Shown: positions 51,662 through 62,512 of the stretch, piece by piece
How the letters are laid out: every line of letters starts with the position of its first letter
Position numbering within the stretch: position 1 is the stretch's first letter
NCBI RefSeq assembly: GCF_900116135.1
Contig: NZ_FOZX01000013.1
Location: forward strand, 1 to 64,000
Reading direction: 5' to 3'
DNA length: 64,000 nt
Origin: Saccharopolyspora flava
GTDB lineage: Bacteria > Actinomycetota > Actinomycetes > Mycobacteriales > Pseudonocardiaceae
The notes under the pieces: model-generated
The model's database searches: none
What the model saw: the letters and a program-made list of their open reading frames with translations, nothing else
Told to the model about the DNA's origin: nothing
Made by a program: the position numbers and the translations under genes

Positions 51662-52765
51662 ATGCAGTTCGGGATCTTCTCGGTCAGTGACGTGACGACT
51701 GACCCGACCACCGGCCGGACCCCGACCGAGGCCGAGCGCATTCAGGCGATGGTCCGGATCGCGCTCAAGGCCGAAGAGGTCGGGCTCGACATCTTCGCCA
51801 CCGGCGAGCACCACAACCCGCCGTTCGTGGCCTCGTCCCCGACGACGATGCTCGGCTACATCGCCGCCCAGACGAAGAACCTCATCCTGTCCACCTCCAC
51901 CACGCTGATCACCACGAACGACCCGGTGAAGATCGCCGAGGACTTCGCGATGCTGCAGCACCTGGCGGGCGGCCGCGTCGACCTGATGATGGGTCGCGGC
52001 AACACCGGCCCGGTCTACCCGTGGTTCGGCGAGGACATCCGCCAGGGCATCCCGCTGGCGATCGAGAAGTACGCGCTGCTGCGCCGCCTGTGGCGGGAGG
52101 ACGTGGTCGACTGGGAGGGCAAGTTCCGCACTCCGCTGCAGTCGTTCACCGCGACCCCGCGCCCGCTCGACGGCGTGCCGCCGTTCGTCTGGCACGGCTC
52201 GATCCGCTCGCCCGAGATCGCCGAGCAGGCGGCCTACTACGGCGACGGGTTCTTCCACAACAACATCTTCTGGCCCGCCGAGCACACCAAGCGCATGGTG
52301 CGGCTCTACCGCCAGCGCTTCGAGCACTACGGCCACGGCAAGGCCGACCAGGCCATCGTCGGCCTCGGCGGCCAGGTGTTCATGCGCAAGAACTCCCAGG
52401 ACGCCGTCCGCGAGTTCCGGCCCTACTTCGACAACGCCCCCGTCTACGGCGGCGGCCCGTCGCTGGAGGACTTCAGCACCGCCACGCCGCTGACCGTCGG
52501 CAGCCCGCAGCAGGTCATCGACCGCACCCTGGGCTTCCGCGAGACCGTCGGCGACTACCAGCGCCAGCTGTTCCTGATGGACCACGCCGGCCTGCCGCTC
52601 AAGACGGTCCTGGAGCAGCTCGACATCCTCGGCGAGGAGGTCGTGCCGGTGCTGCGCGAGGAGTTCGCCAAGCTCAAGCCCGCGCACGTGCCGGACGCCC
52701 CCACCCACCAGTCCCTGCTCGCGGCCAAGCAGCAGGACGAGCAGAAGCAGGAGGTCGCGAAATGA
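51662..52765 (+). CDS. Luciferase-like flavin-dependent monooxygenase
   Basis: A 367-residue LLM-class protein of the corynebacterial CE1758 type. QFGIFSVSDVTTDPTTGRTP starts the barrel; IFATGEHHNPPFV and LMMGRGNTGPVYPWFGEDIR are family motifs, and QVFMRKNSQDAVREFRPYFD lies in the second half. It uses FMNH2 supplied by a reductase, encoded by the next gene with a 4-bp overlap. Pairs of this type often desulfonate or oxidise small organosulfur or aldehyde compounds; the substrate here is unknown. The ATG follows AGGGAG. Confidence 0.88.
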   Translation: MQFGIFSVSDVTTDPTTGRTPTEAERIQAMVRIALKAEEVGLDIFATGEHHNPPFVASSPTTMLGYIAAQTKNLILSTSTTLITTNDPVKIAEDFAMLQHLAGGRVDLMMGRGNTGPVYPWFGEDIRQGIPLAIEKYALLRRLWREDVVDWEGKFRTPLQSFTATPRPLDGVPPFVWHGSIRSPEIAEQAAYYGDGFFHNNIFWPAEHTKRMVRLYRQRFEHYGHGKADQAIVGLGGQVFMRKNSQDAVREFRPYFDNAPVYGGGPSLEDFSTATPLTVGSPQQVIDRTLGFRETVGDYQRQLFLMDHAGLPLKTVLEQLDILGEEVVPVLREEFAKLKPAHVPDAPTHQSLLAAKQQDEQKQEVAK

Positions 52766-53364
52766 GCGAGCGCGAGATCGTCGTGATCTCGGCCGGGCTG
52801 AGCAACCCGTCCTCGACGCGGATGCTGGCCGATCGCCTCGCCGCGGCCACCGCGCGCCAGACCCCGGTCACCACCCGGGTCGTGGAGCTGCGGGACCACG
52901 CCAAGGACATCGCCAACAACTTCGTCACCGGCTTCCCCAGCCCCGAGCTGGAGGAGGTGCTGGAGGCGGTGCGCAAGGCCGACGGGCTGATCACCGTCAC
53001 CCCGATCTTCCAGGCCTCCTACAGCGGGCTGTTCAAGTCGTTCTTCGACGTGCTCGACAAGGACGCGCTGGCGGGCAAGCCGGTGGTCATCGGCGCCACC
53101 GGCGGCTCGGCCCGGCACTCGCTGGCGCTGGAGCACGCGATGCGGCCGATGTTCGCCTACCTGCACGCCGTCGTCGCGCCGACCTCGGTCTACGCGGCTT
53201 CGGAGGACTGGGCGACCGGAGGCGAGAGCACGCTGGCCGACCGCGTCGAACGCGCCGCGGGCGAGCTGGCCGCGCTCATCGACCAGCGCCCGGCGGTGCA
53301 GGCCGCGGACCCGTTCGAGGAGCCCGTGCCCTTCGAGCAGCTGCTGGCCCAGCAGCAGAACTGA
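52762..53364 (+). CDS. NAD(P)H-dependent FMN reductase (CE1759 type)
   Basis: A 200-residue flavodoxin-fold reductase. VVISAGLSNPSSTRMLADRL is the phosphate-binding loop, ITVTPIFQASYSGLFKSFFD the flavin site, and VVIGATGGSARHSLALEHAM follows. It supplies reduced FMN to the upstream monooxygenase, with which it is coupled (ATGA). The last ~35 residues are a polar extension ending LLAQQQN. A hairpin terminator follows 12 bp after the stop, closing a two-gene operon. Confidence 0.88.
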   Translation: MSEREIVVISAGLSNPSSTRMLADRLAAATARQTPVTTRVVELRDHAKDIANNFVTGFPSPELEEVLEAVRKADGLITVTPIFQASYSGLFKSFFDVLDKDALAGKPVVIGATGGSARHSLALEHAMRPMFAYLHAVVAPTSVYAASEDWATGGESTLADRVERAAGELAALIDQRPAVQAADPFEEPVPFEQLLAQQQN

Positions 53365-53375
53365 CGCGCCGAACC

Positions 53376-53410
53376 CGGAACTCCCGTCGCGATCCGCGGC
53401 GGGAGTTCCG
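53376..53410 (+). terminator. Hairpin terminator after the FMN reductase gene
   Basis: CGGAACTCCCG at 53376-53386 pairs with CGGGAGTTCCG at 53400-53410, with further pairing in between. It lacks a clear T-run, as is common in GC-rich actinomycetes. Confidence 0.7.
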
Positions 53411-53466
53411 CGCGTTCGCACCCGAAACGGCTGCGCCCCGAGTGTCCACCCGACTACCGTGGGTGG

Positions 53467-54846
53467 ATGAGCGGCGATCGGATCCCGGCGGCGGAGCCCG
53501 CCGAGCTGGTGCCCGCCTCGGCCCGGCTGCGGGCCGAGGGCGTGGAGCTGGTCGAACTGTCCTTCGTGGACAACGCGGGCATCGTGCGGGTCAAGACCGC
53601 GCCGCTGGACCGGCTGCCCGACATCGCCCGCCACGGGCTCGGCGCCTCGCCGTGCTTCGAGACCTTCACCTTCGACGACATGATGCTGCGCGGCACCCAC
53701 CTCGGTGGCCCCGACGGCGACCTGCGGCTGGTCCCCGACATCGCGCGGCTGACCCGGCTGGTGGCGATGCCCGGCTGGGCCTGGGCGCCGGCCGACAAGT
53801 TCACCCAGGACGGGCCGCGCTTCGTCGCCTGCCAGCGCGCCTTCGCCGCCCGGCAGGTCGCCGCGGCCGCCTCGGCCGGGCTGACGATCTCCGCGGCGTT
53901 CGAGCACGAGTGGGTGCTGGCCGAACCCGGCCTCGACGAGTTCGTGCCCGCGATCAGCGGTTCCGGCTACGGCCAGGTCCGGCTGGAGGCGCTGGCCGAC
54001 TACGGCCTCGCGCTGGTGCGCACCCTGCGCGAGCAGGGCCTCGACGTGCTCCAGTTCCACCCCGAGTACGCGCTCGGCCAGGCCGAGCTGTCGGTGGCCG
54101 CCAAGGACCCGGTCGGCGCGGCCGACGACGCCGTGCTCACCCGGCACACCGTCCGCGCGGTCACCCGCCGCCACGGCTGGCGCGCCAGCTTCGCCCCCTG
54201 CCTGGTCCCGGACGGCGCGGGCTCCGGCGCCCACCTGCACCTGTCGGCGCACGACAGCCGCGGGAACCTGTTCGCCCACGGCTCCGGCCGGCACGGCCTG
54301 CAACCGGTGGGGGAGGCGTTCCTGGCCGGGGTGCTGCGGGAACTGCCCGCGCTGGTGGCCATCGGCGCGGGCAACCCCGCGAGCTTCCTGCGCCTGGGCC
54401 CGTCCCGCTGGGCCGGGATCTGGCAGGCCTGGGGCCACGAGACGCGCGAGGCCGCGCTGCGGCTGATCACCGGCACCGAGGGCACCCGGTCCTGGGCCGC
54501 CAACGCCGAGATCAAGTGCTTCGACGCCACCGCCAACCCCTACCTGGTGGTGGGCGCGGTGATCGCCGCCGGGCTCGCCGGAGTCCGCGAGGAGCTGAGC
54601 CTGCCCGGCGAGATCACCGGCGACCCCGCGCTGCTCACCGACACCGCCCGTGCCGAGGCCGGAGTCGAACGCCTGCCCACCGGCCCCGCCGAGGCCGCCG
54701 ACGCGCTGGCCGCCTCCGAAGTGCTCGCCGAAGCGCTGGAACCCGAGCTGCACGACGCGCTGCTCACCGTGCGCAGGGGAGAGGCCGAGCGCTTCGCCGA
54801 GGCCACCCCCGGCGAGCTGGCCGCCGCCACCCGCTGGACCTGGTAG
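53467..54846 (+). CDS. Glutamine-synthetase-family protein (GlnA-like)
   Basis: A 459-residue glutamine-synthetase-fold enzyme. ELVELSFVDNAGIVRVKTAP is the N-terminal beta-grasp, EHEWVL and FHPEYALGQAEL carry metal-site Glu residues, FAPCLVPDGAGSGAHLHLSA binds ATP, and RSWAANAEIKCFDATANPYL replaces the usual N-R-x-E-x-R region. It lacks the adenylylation Tyr context of GlnA1. Members of this clade ligate ammonia or amines to glutamate-like substrates such as polyamines or ethanolamine. The exact reaction cannot be assigned. It stands alone between a terminator and the GNAT gene. Confidence 0.82.
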   Translation: MSGDRIPAAEPAELVPASARLRAEGVELVELSFVDNAGIVRVKTAPLDRLPDIARHGLGASPCFETFTFDDMMLRGTHLGGPDGDLRLVPDIARLTRLVAMPGWAWAPADKFTQDGPRFVACQRAFAARQVAAAASAGLTISAAFEHEWVLAEPGLDEFVPAISGSGYGQVRLEALADYGLALVRTLREQGLDVLQFHPEYALGQAELSVAAKDPVGAADDAVLTRHTVRAVTRRHGWRASFAPCLVPDGAGSGAHLHLSAHDSRGNLFAHGSGRHGLQPVGEAFLAGVLRELPALVAIGAGNPASFLRLGPSRWAGIWQAWGHETREAALRLITGTEGTRSWAANAEIKCFDATANPYLVVGAVIAAGLAGVREELSLPGEITGDPALLTDTARAEAGVERLPTGPAEAADALAASEVLAEALEPELHDALLTVRRGEAERFAEATPGELAAATRWTW

Positions 54847-54911
54847 GGAACAAGCGGGGTCTGCGAGCGGTTGATGCTCAGCGGAAACGACCGAGCATCC
54901 CGGGGAGGACC

Positions 54912-55589
54912 GTGTCCGAAGAACTGCGCAACCCGGTGTGGCACTCGCTCAACGGTGCTCACGCCCGCTTCGCCGAGCGCTCCGGAGAGGCGCTGCGCTA
55001 CCCGTCGGCGGTCTCGCCGTTCCTGGGGCTGCCGCTCGAACCCGACGAGGCGGCCTGGGCGGACGCGGCCAAGCTGGCGGGACCGGGCGGGTTCCTGATC
55101 ATCACCGGGCCACCGCGCACCCCGCCCGCCGGCTGGGAGACCTTCGAGGACGCGACGGCCGTGCAGATGATCGACGACGGCGTGGCCGGTGAAACCGACC
55201 CGGAAGCCGTCCGGCTCACCGCCGCCGACGTGCCGGAGATGCGCGAGCTGGCCGCGCGCACCAAGCCCGGTCCCTTCGAGCAGCGCACCATCGAACTCGG
55301 CACCTACCTGGGGATTCGCCACGACGGCAAGCTGGTCGCGATGGCCGGGGAACGGATGCGGCCGCCGGGCTGGACCGAGATCAGCGCCGTGTGCACCGAC
55401 CCCGACTTCCAGGGCCGGGGCCTGGCGAAGCGGCTGATCAGGACGCTGGTCGCCGGCATCCGGGCGCGCGGCGCGCAGCCGTTCCTGCACGCCGTGGACA
55501 CCAACACCGGTGCCATCGCCCTCTACGAGCGGATGGGCTTCCGGATCCACCGCCGCCCGGTGTTCCAGGCGATGCGCGCACCCGCCTGA
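54912..55589 (+). CDS. GNAT-family N-acetyltransferase
   Basis: A 225-residue protein whose C-terminal half is a GNAT domain: GIRHDGKLVAMAGERMRPPG, then ISAVCTDPDFQGRGLAKRLI (acetyl-CoA loop) and LHAVDTNTGAIALYERMGFR. The N-terminal half (NPVWHSLNGAHARFAERSGE) is a second, degenerate lobe. GTG 54912 has GGGGAGG 5 bp upstream. The gene ends in a strong hairpin. Substrate unknown. Confidence 0.85.
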   Translation: MSEELRNPVWHSLNGAHARFAERSGEALRYPSAVSPFLGLPLEPDEAAWADAAKLAGPGGFLIITGPPRTPPAGWETFEDATAVQMIDDGVAGETDPEAVRLTAADVPEMRELAARTKPGPFEQRTIELGTYLGIRHDGKLVAMAGERMRPPGWTEISAVCTDPDFQGRGLAKRLIRTLVAGIRARGAQPFLHAVDTNTGAIALYERMGFRIHRRPVFQAMRAPA

Positions 55590-55620
55590 GCGGGTGGCCC
55601 CCGGACCGGGGGCCACCCGC
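55590..55620. terminator. Bidirectional hairpin terminator between convergent genes
   Basis: GCGGGTGGCCCCCGG is followed one base later by its reverse complement, making a near-perfect 15-bp stem. It lies 1 bp after the GNAT stop and 5 bp before the end of the DUF2252 gene on the other strand, so it can serve both. Confidence 0.8.
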
Positions 55621-55624
55621 GGGC

Positions 55625-56971
55625 TCAGCTCGCCGTCGCCGCGACGCCGCCGATCTCGCCGTGGCGGAAGGCGTCGACGAACAGCCGGTGGTCGTCGCGG
55701 ACCACCTCGGCGTAGCCCAGGGCGAACTCGACGAGCCAGTCGACGAACTCCTTCTCCCGGTCGCCGACCACGTCGAGGATCGCCTCCTCGACCTGGAAGT
55801 CGACCAGCTGGGTGTCCGACTGCGCGTCGGACACGCAGTGGATCTTCGCGATCGCCCGGCCCAGGTAGTCCAGCACCGGCACGATCTCGCTCGGCTCGGT
55901 CAGGTCGCCCCACTCCAGGTCCGACTCGTAGGGCGAGAGCTCGTCGACCAGGTAGCCGACGCCGCCCATCTCGGTGTGGCCCAGCATCGGGTCGGCGTGG
56001 GCCTGCAGCGCCCGCTGCGACAGCGCGGTCCGGTGCCCGTGGTGCTTGAAGTGGGCGCGGATGCGCTCATCGGTGACCACCCGCGACGGCGCGGCCACGT
56101 TGCCCTGCTTCATCGACAGCACGATGTCGTTCTCCAGGGCCTCGGTCGGGCCCTCGATGAGGATGTTGTAGGCGGGCAGGCCCGCGCTGCCGATGCCGAA
56201 ACCGCTGGACCCGACGATGTCCTTGATCGTGTAGGCCACGTCCCGCATCCGGTTTTCCGGCGGGATCGACTCCAGGTAGCGCCCGAAGGCCTCCTCGACC
56301 CGGCCGCGCTCGGCGTCGTCGAGCTGGCGGATGTTGGGGCCGCGGCGCATCCGCCGGTCGTAGCCCTCGGCCTCGGTGAGCCGGTTGAGCAGCTCGGTGC
56401 GGCTGCGCAGCCGGGTCTGCTGCAGCAGCTCGTGGATGGTGCCGTCGGTGGTCGACAGCCGCAGCGAGTACTCCGAGTCGCCGTCGCTGGAGGCGAAGGT
56501 GCGCACCTGGTCCAGGTAGGAGGTGGCGGCGTGGCGCACGAACGCGACGATGTCGCCGTCGGGCAGCGCCTTGCTCCAGGCCAGCAGCGCCAGGCTCGCG
56601 GCGAAGCGCTGCAGGTCCCAGGTGAAGTGCCCGAGGTAGGCCTCGTCGAAGTCGTTGACGTCGAAGACCAGCACGCCGGAGGCGTTCATGTAGGTGCCGA
56701 AGTTCTGCGCGTGCAGGTCGCCCTGGATCCACACGCGGCTGGTGCGCTCGTCGGCCCACGGGTCGGTCAGCCGGTTGACGTCGGCGTAGAACAGGCACGC
56801 GCTGCCCCGGTAGAAGGCGAACGGGTCGGCGGCCATCTTGCGGAACTTGGTGCGGAACGCGGCCGGGTTGCGTTCCATGAGGTCGGAGAAGGCGTCGACG
56901 AGGATGTCGGCGATCTCCCCGCGGCGGGCGTCGGTGTCGGTGACGCCGAGGCTTCGAGCGAGCTCGGACAT
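55625..56971 (-). CDS. DUF2252-family protein
   Basis: A 448-residue protein of the DUF2252 family, distantly kinase-like. Family motifs are FYRGSACLFYADVNRL, VWIQGDLHAQNFGTYMNASG and VFDVNDFDEAYLGHFTWDLQR (resembling HGD and DFD sites of aminoglycoside-type kinases), then YTIKDIVGSSGFGIGSAGLP and the late TEMGGVGYLVDELSP. Function is unproven. ATG 56971 is chosen as the first Met before the conserved part. Its promoter faces the inverted repeats at 57157-57219. Confidence 0.85.
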   Translation of the reverse strand: MSELARSLGVTDTDARRGEIADILVDAFSDLMERNPAAFRTKFRKMAADPFAFYRGSACLFYADVNRLTDPWADERTSRVWIQGDLHAQNFGTYMNASGVLVFDVNDFDEAYLGHFTWDLQRFAASLALLAWSKALPDGDIVAFVRHAATSYLDQVRTFASSDGDSEYSLRLSTTDGTIHELLQQTRLRSRTELLNRLTEAEGYDRRMRRGPNIRQLDDAERGRVEEAFGRYLESIPPENRMRDVAYTIKDIVGSSGFGIGSAGLPAYNILIEGPTEALENDIVLSMKQGNVAAPSRVVTDERIRAHFKHHGHRTALSQRALQAHADPMLGHTEMGGVGYLVDELSPYESDLEWGDLTEPSEIVPVLDYLGRAIAKIHCVSDAQSDTQLVDFQVEEAILDVVGDREKEFVDWLVEFALGYAEVVRDDHRLFVDAFRHGEIGGVAATAS

Positions 56972-57156
56972 GATTTCCGTCCACTGTGAACAGTAGTGAC
57001 AACGAGGGTGACCGCAGTTTATCGGAGTGTTCCGCGCCTTTCGAAGACGCCAATCCGTCCACATAGAACAATCTGGACTCCCGGTGCGATACCGGAAGTC
57101 CGATGCGCCCCGACGAGTATCCGCCCCCGGCCCCACCCCCGCAACGAGGGCGAAAA

Positions 57157-57219
57157 CCGCAGGATTCGACCGGTCAAATACCGCAGTTTTTGACCGGTCG
57201 AATCCTGCGGTATTTGACC
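57157..57219. repeat. Overlapping inverted repeats upstream of the TetR gene
   Basis: A 22-bp arm at 57157-57178 (CCGCAGGATTCGACCGGTCA plus two bases) is exactly mirrored at 57189-57210. A second pair, GGTCAAATACCGCAG at 57172-57186 and its mirror CTGCGGTATTTGACC at 57205-57219, overlaps the first, so the two stems exclude each other. The block lies in the 329-bp space between DUF2252 and the tandem TetR gene, where an autoregulatory operator would be expected. The rest of the gap shows nothing else. Confidence 0.8.
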
Positions 57220-57300
57220 GCGAGGTGAGGCGAGGTTGTTCCGGTCGGGGTGGGGAAATAGCCTCTGGCCGGTGGTGGGACCGTGCGAGCGGAGGTGGTG

Positions 57301-58482
57301 ATGGCCGAGGTGGGGAGTCCTCCCGCGCGCAACACGCGGCCCCGGAACCGGCGGGCGATGATCACCGCCGCGGCCGCGGAGCTGTTCTTCCGCGACGGCT
57401 TCGACCAGGTCGGGATGAGCGACATCGCCGAAGCCGTGGGCGTGGGGTCCTCCGCGCTGTACCGGCACTTCGCGGGCAAGCAGCAGCTGCTGACCCACGT
57501 GGTGCTCGACGAGCTGCACCCGTTCGTCGAGATCACCGCCGAGACCGGCGACCTCGACGAGACCGTGGGCAGGCTGGCCGCCGCCGCGCTCGACCACCGC
57601 CAGCTCGGCGTGCTCTGGCAGCGGGAGTCGCGCAGGCTGCCCGAGGAGCGCCGCGACGTGCTGCGCGGCGAGCTGCGCGAGGTCGCGCGCGGGCTGGCCC
57701 GGCTCGCCCGGGCCTTCCGGCCCGAGCTGACCGACGCCGACGCCCGGTTCCGCGCCTGGTGCATGTTCAGCGTCCTGACCAGCCCGTCCTACCACCAAGT
57801 GCAGCTGTCGCGGCGCGAGTTCGAGCAGCTGCTGCGCGCGATGGTGGTGATCATCGGCCAGCGGCCGCCGCAGGAGCTCGCGGCCCGGCCCGACGCTCAG
57901 CCCGAGCAGGTCGAGCGCTTCGCCGGGCGGGCGTCCCGGCGCCGGTTGCTGCTGGTCGCGGCCAGCAGGCTGTTCGCCGAGGCCGGATACGGCAAGGTCA
58001 CCACCGAGGACGTCGGCGCCGCCGCCGGGATCGCCGGGCCCAGCCTCTACAACTACTTCGCCAGCAAGCAGGAGCTGCTCAGCGCCGTGATCACCCGCGG
58101 CAACGCGTGGCTGGAGGTGGACCTGGAGCGCACGCTGGCCACCAAGTCCGATCCGGCCGAGGCGCTGCGCGCGCTGCTGCGCTCCTACATCCGCTTCGCC
58201 TTCGACCACGGCGGCTTCATCGACATCCTGGTCAGCGAGGTCGGCCACCTGCCCGCCGAGGAGCGGCACCGCGCGCGCCAGACCCAGCACTCCTACGTCG
58301 CCGAGTGGGTCGGACTGCTGTGCGAGGCGCGTCCCGAGCTGGATCCCGTCCGGTCGCGGATCCTGGTGCAGGCGGCGTTGACCGCGGCCAACGACATGGC
58401 GCGCACCGGTCCGGTCCGGGACGCCAGGGCGGTGCTGCGGCTGGGCACCGCGCTGATGCTCGACACCCCGGTCGAGCGCTGA
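57301..58482 (+). CDS. Tandem TetR-family regulator (two DNA-binding domains)
   Basis: A 393-residue protein made of two TetR units. The first helix-turn-helix is around residues 20-60 (AAELFFRDGFDQVGMSDIAE, GSSALYRHFAGKQQL). The second starts near residue 215 (AASRLFAEAGYGKVTTEDVG, GPSLYNYFASKQELL). Each is followed by a helical ligand or dimer domain. Tandem TetR proteins in actinomycetes usually control fatty-acid or lipid metabolism. This one is followed by pccB 201 bp later, and the inverted repeats at 57157-57219 lie just upstream. ATG 57301 has GGAGGTG ahead of it. Confidence 0.85.
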   Translation: MAEVGSPPARNTRPRNRRAMITAAAAELFFRDGFDQVGMSDIAEAVGVGSSALYRHFAGKQQLLTHVVLDELHPFVEITAETGDLDETVGRLAAAALDHRQLGVLWQRESRRLPEERRDVLRGELREVARGLARLARAFRPELTDADARFRAWCMFSVLTSPSYHQVQLSRREFEQLLRAMVVIIGQRPPQELAARPDAQPEQVERFAGRASRRRLLLVAASRLFAEAGYGKVTTEDVGAAAGIAGPSLYNYFASKQELLSAVITRGNAWLEVDLERTLATKSDPAEALRALLRSYIRFAFDHGGFIDILVSEVGHLPAEERHRARQTQHSYVAEWVGLLCEARPELDPVRSRILVQAALTAANDMARTGPVRDARAVLRLGTALMLDTPVER

Positions 58483-58683
58483 GGCTGCGCGCTACCCGCC
58501 GTTCACTTAGCGGAGGAAAGGGCAGGAGAACCAGCTCGAACGGCGTCGATCCGACTAATGGCGGCTCACTTCTCGGTTGACTCGATCATCATCGGCGAAT
58601 TAATCTCCGGCGAGAGCGAATCCGCGCGGACGCTGGACCGCGCAGGCAGTCCCGAACAGGTGTCACGAGGACAGGTTGGTTGC

Positions 58684-60324
<1,641 letters not shown>

Positions 60325-60359
60325 CCGGTCCGGTGAACGTCGACGAGGAGGAGCGATCG

Positions 60360-60599
60360 ATGAGCGAGCAGACGCCGCAGCGGCCGGTGCTGCGCATCGT
60401 GCGCGGCAATCCCGACGACGTCGAGGTCGCCGCGCTGACCGCGGCGCTGGCCGGTGCGGCCGCCGCGCAGGCTCCCGAGGAGGGGGCGAAGCCGATGTCG
60501 CTGTGGGGCGACCCGGCCTCGTCGCTGCGCCACCCGGCGGGGCGCCGACCGCTGCGGCCGGGTCCGCACGCGTGGCGCGCGTCCGGCCTTCCGGGCTGA
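60360..60599 (+). CDS. accE: Acyl-CoA carboxylase epsilon subunit
   Basis: A 79-residue protein with the family motif LRIVRGNPDDVEVAALTAAL and a C-terminal SLWGDPASSLR-x-PGPHAWRASGLP. Such small subunits stabilise actinobacterial acyl-CoA carboxylases and join alpha to beta subunits. It lies 35 bp after pccB and 70 bp before accA3, preceded by GAGGAG, as in the related Streptomyces and Mycobacterium complexes. Confidence 0.88.
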   Translation: MSEQTPQRPVLRIVRGNPDDVEVAALTAALAGAAAAQAPEEGAKPMSLWGDPASSLRHPAGRRPLRPGPHAWRASGLPG

Positions 60600-60669
60600 A
60601 CCCCCTTGCCAGCCTTGAACTTTTCCGCCTGCTCCGGCGTCGCGCCGGGAAGATGAGGAGTTGACCACT

Positions 60670-62433
60670 GTGGACGTGACGCCGATCAGCAAGGTCCTGA
60701 TCGCCAACCGCGGTGAGATCGCGGTGCGGGTCATCCGCGCCTGCCAGGACGAGGGCATCGCCTCCGTCGCGGTCTACGCCGAGCCGGACGCCGACGCGCA
60801 GCACGTGAGGCTCGCCGACGAGGCCTTCGCGCTGGGCGGTGCCACGCCCGGCGAGTCGTACCTGAACATCGAGAAGATCATCGACGTCGCGAAGCGCTCC
60901 GGCGCCGACGCCGTGCACCCCGGTTACGGGTTCCTGTCGGAGAACGCCGACTTCGCCCAGGCCGTGCTGGACGCGAACCTGATCTGGATCGGCCCGTCGC
61001 CGCAGGCCATCCGCGACCTCGGTGACAAGGTCACCGCCCGGCACATCGCCACCCGCGCCGGTGCGCCGCTGGTGCCCGGCACCAAGGACCCCGTGCCGGG
61101 CGCCGACGAGGTCGTCGCCTTCGCCCAGGAGCACGGGCTGCCGGTGGCCATCAAGGCCGCCTTCGGCGGTGGCGGTCGCGGCCTGAAGGTCGCGCGCAGC
61201 ATCGAGGAGATCCCGGAGCTGTTCGCCTCCGCCGTGCGCGAGGCCGAGACCGCGTTCGGCCGCGGCGAGTGCTTCGTGGAGCGCTACCTCGACCGCCCGC
61301 GCCACGTCGAGGCGCAGGTGCTGGCCGACCAGCATGGCAACGTCATCGTGGTGGGCACCCGCGACTGCTCGCTGCAGCGCCGCCACCAGAAGCTCGTCGA
61401 GGAGGCCCCGGCGCCGTTCCTGAGCGCCGAGCAGCACAGCCGCATCCACGAGGCCGCCCGGTCGATCTGCGCCGAGGCCGGCTACTACGGCGCGGGCACC
61501 GTCGAGTTCCTGGTCGGCCAGGACGGCACCATCTCGTTCCTGGAGGTCAACACCCGGCTGCAGGTCGAGCACCCGGTGTCGGAGGAGACCACCGGCATCG
61601 ACCTGGTGCGCGAGCAGTTCCGCATCGCGGCGGGGGAGAAGCTGCACCTGGGCGCCGACCCGGAGCCGCGCGGGCACTCCATCGAGTTCCGCATCAACGG
61701 CGAGGACGCCGGCCGCAACTTCCTGCCGGCCCCGGGCACCGTCACCAAGTTCGTGGCCCCGCAGGGCCCGGGCGTGCGGGTGGACGCGGGCGTGGAGACC
61801 GGCAGCGTCATCGGCGGCCAGTTCGACTCGCTGCTGGCCAAGGTGATCGTCACCGGCGCCGACCGGCAGCAGGCGCTGCAGCGCGCCCGCCGCGTCCTCG
61901 ACGAGATGCAGGTGGAGGGCATGGCCACGGTCCTGCCGTTCCACCGCGCGATCGTGCGCGACCCGGCGTTCGTCGGCGAGGACGGGTTCACCGTGCACAC
62001 CCGGTGGATCGAGACCGAGTTCGACAACACCATCGAGCCGCACACCGGTGGCGTCGAGGCCGGTGAGGAGGCCGAGGAGCGGCAGACGATCCTCGTCGAG
62101 GTCGGCGGTCGCCGCCTGGAGGTCTCCCTGCCCGCGGCGTTCGCGGCGCCCTCGGCGGCTCCGGCCGCGAAGGCCAAGCCGCGCAAGCGCTCCGGCGGGA
62201 AGGCGGGCGCCGCGGCCTCCGGTGACGCGGTGGCGGCGCCGATGCAGGGCACCATCGTCAAGGTCGCCGTCGAGGACGGGCAGGAGGTCGCCGAGGGCGA
62301 CCAGATCGCCGTCCTGGAGGCCATGAAGATGGAGAACCCGGTCACCGCCCACAAGGCGGGCACGGTCACCGGCCTCACCGCCAAGCCCGGCGACTCCGTC
62401 ACCCAGGGCACCACCCTCTGCGAGATCAAGTAA
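60670..62433 (+). CDS. accA3: Acyl-CoA carboxylase alpha subunit (biotin carboxylase and biotin carrier)
   Basis: A 587-residue protein. The biotin carboxylase domain has [23 protein letters not shown]-grasp loop [13 protein letters not shown], and [20 protein letters not shown]. After an Ala/Lys-rich linker comes the biotin carrier domain with the biotinylated Lys in [13 protein letters not shown] 60670 is preferred because GAGGAG at 60653-60658 is properly spaced for it and too close to TTG 60661. It carboxylates its own biotin for use by PccB. A strong hairpin terminator follows. Confidence 0.93.
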   Translation: MDVTPISKVLIANRGEIAVRVIRACQDEGIASVAVYAEPDADAQHVRLADEAFALGGATPGESYLNIEKIIDVAKRSGADAVHPGYGFLSENADFAQAVLDANLIWIGPSPQAIRDLGDKVTARHIATRAGAPLVPGTKDPVPGADEVVAFAQEHGLPVAIKAAFGGGGRGLKVARSIEEIPELFASAVREAETAFGRGECFVERYLDRPRHVEAQVLADQHGNVIVVGTRDCSLQRRHQKLVEEAPAPFLSAEQHSRIHEAARSICAEAGYYGAGTVEFLVGQDGTISFLEVNTRLQVEHPVSEETTGIDLVREQFRIAAGEKLHLGADPEPRGHSIEFRINGEDAGRNFLPAPGTVTKFVAPQGPGVRVDAGVETGSVIGGQFDSLLAKVIVTGADRQQALQRARRVLDEMQVEGMATVLPFHRAIVRDPAFVGEDGFTVHTRWIETEFDNTIEPHTGGVEAGEEAEERQTILVEVGGRRLEVSLPAAFAAPSAAPAAKAKPRKRSGGKAGAAASGDAVAAPMQGTIVKVAVEDGQEVAEGDQIAVLEAMKMENPVTAHKAGTVTGLTAKPGDSVTQGTTLCEIK

Positions 62434-62443
62434 CCCGCACTCC

Positions 62444-62483
62444 CGCGTTCCGGCCCCGGAGGACCCTCCGGGGCCGGAACGCG
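62444..62483 (+). terminator. Hairpin terminator after accA3
   Basis: CGCGTTCCGGCCCCGGAG at 62444-62461 pairs perfectly with its reverse complement at 62466-62483, leaving a 4-base loop. It closes the carboxylase operon and faces the end of the convergent methyltransferase gene. Confidence 0.85.
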
Positions 62484-62512
62484 TTGCGCCCCTTGCGTTT
62501 CCGCAGAACGGG

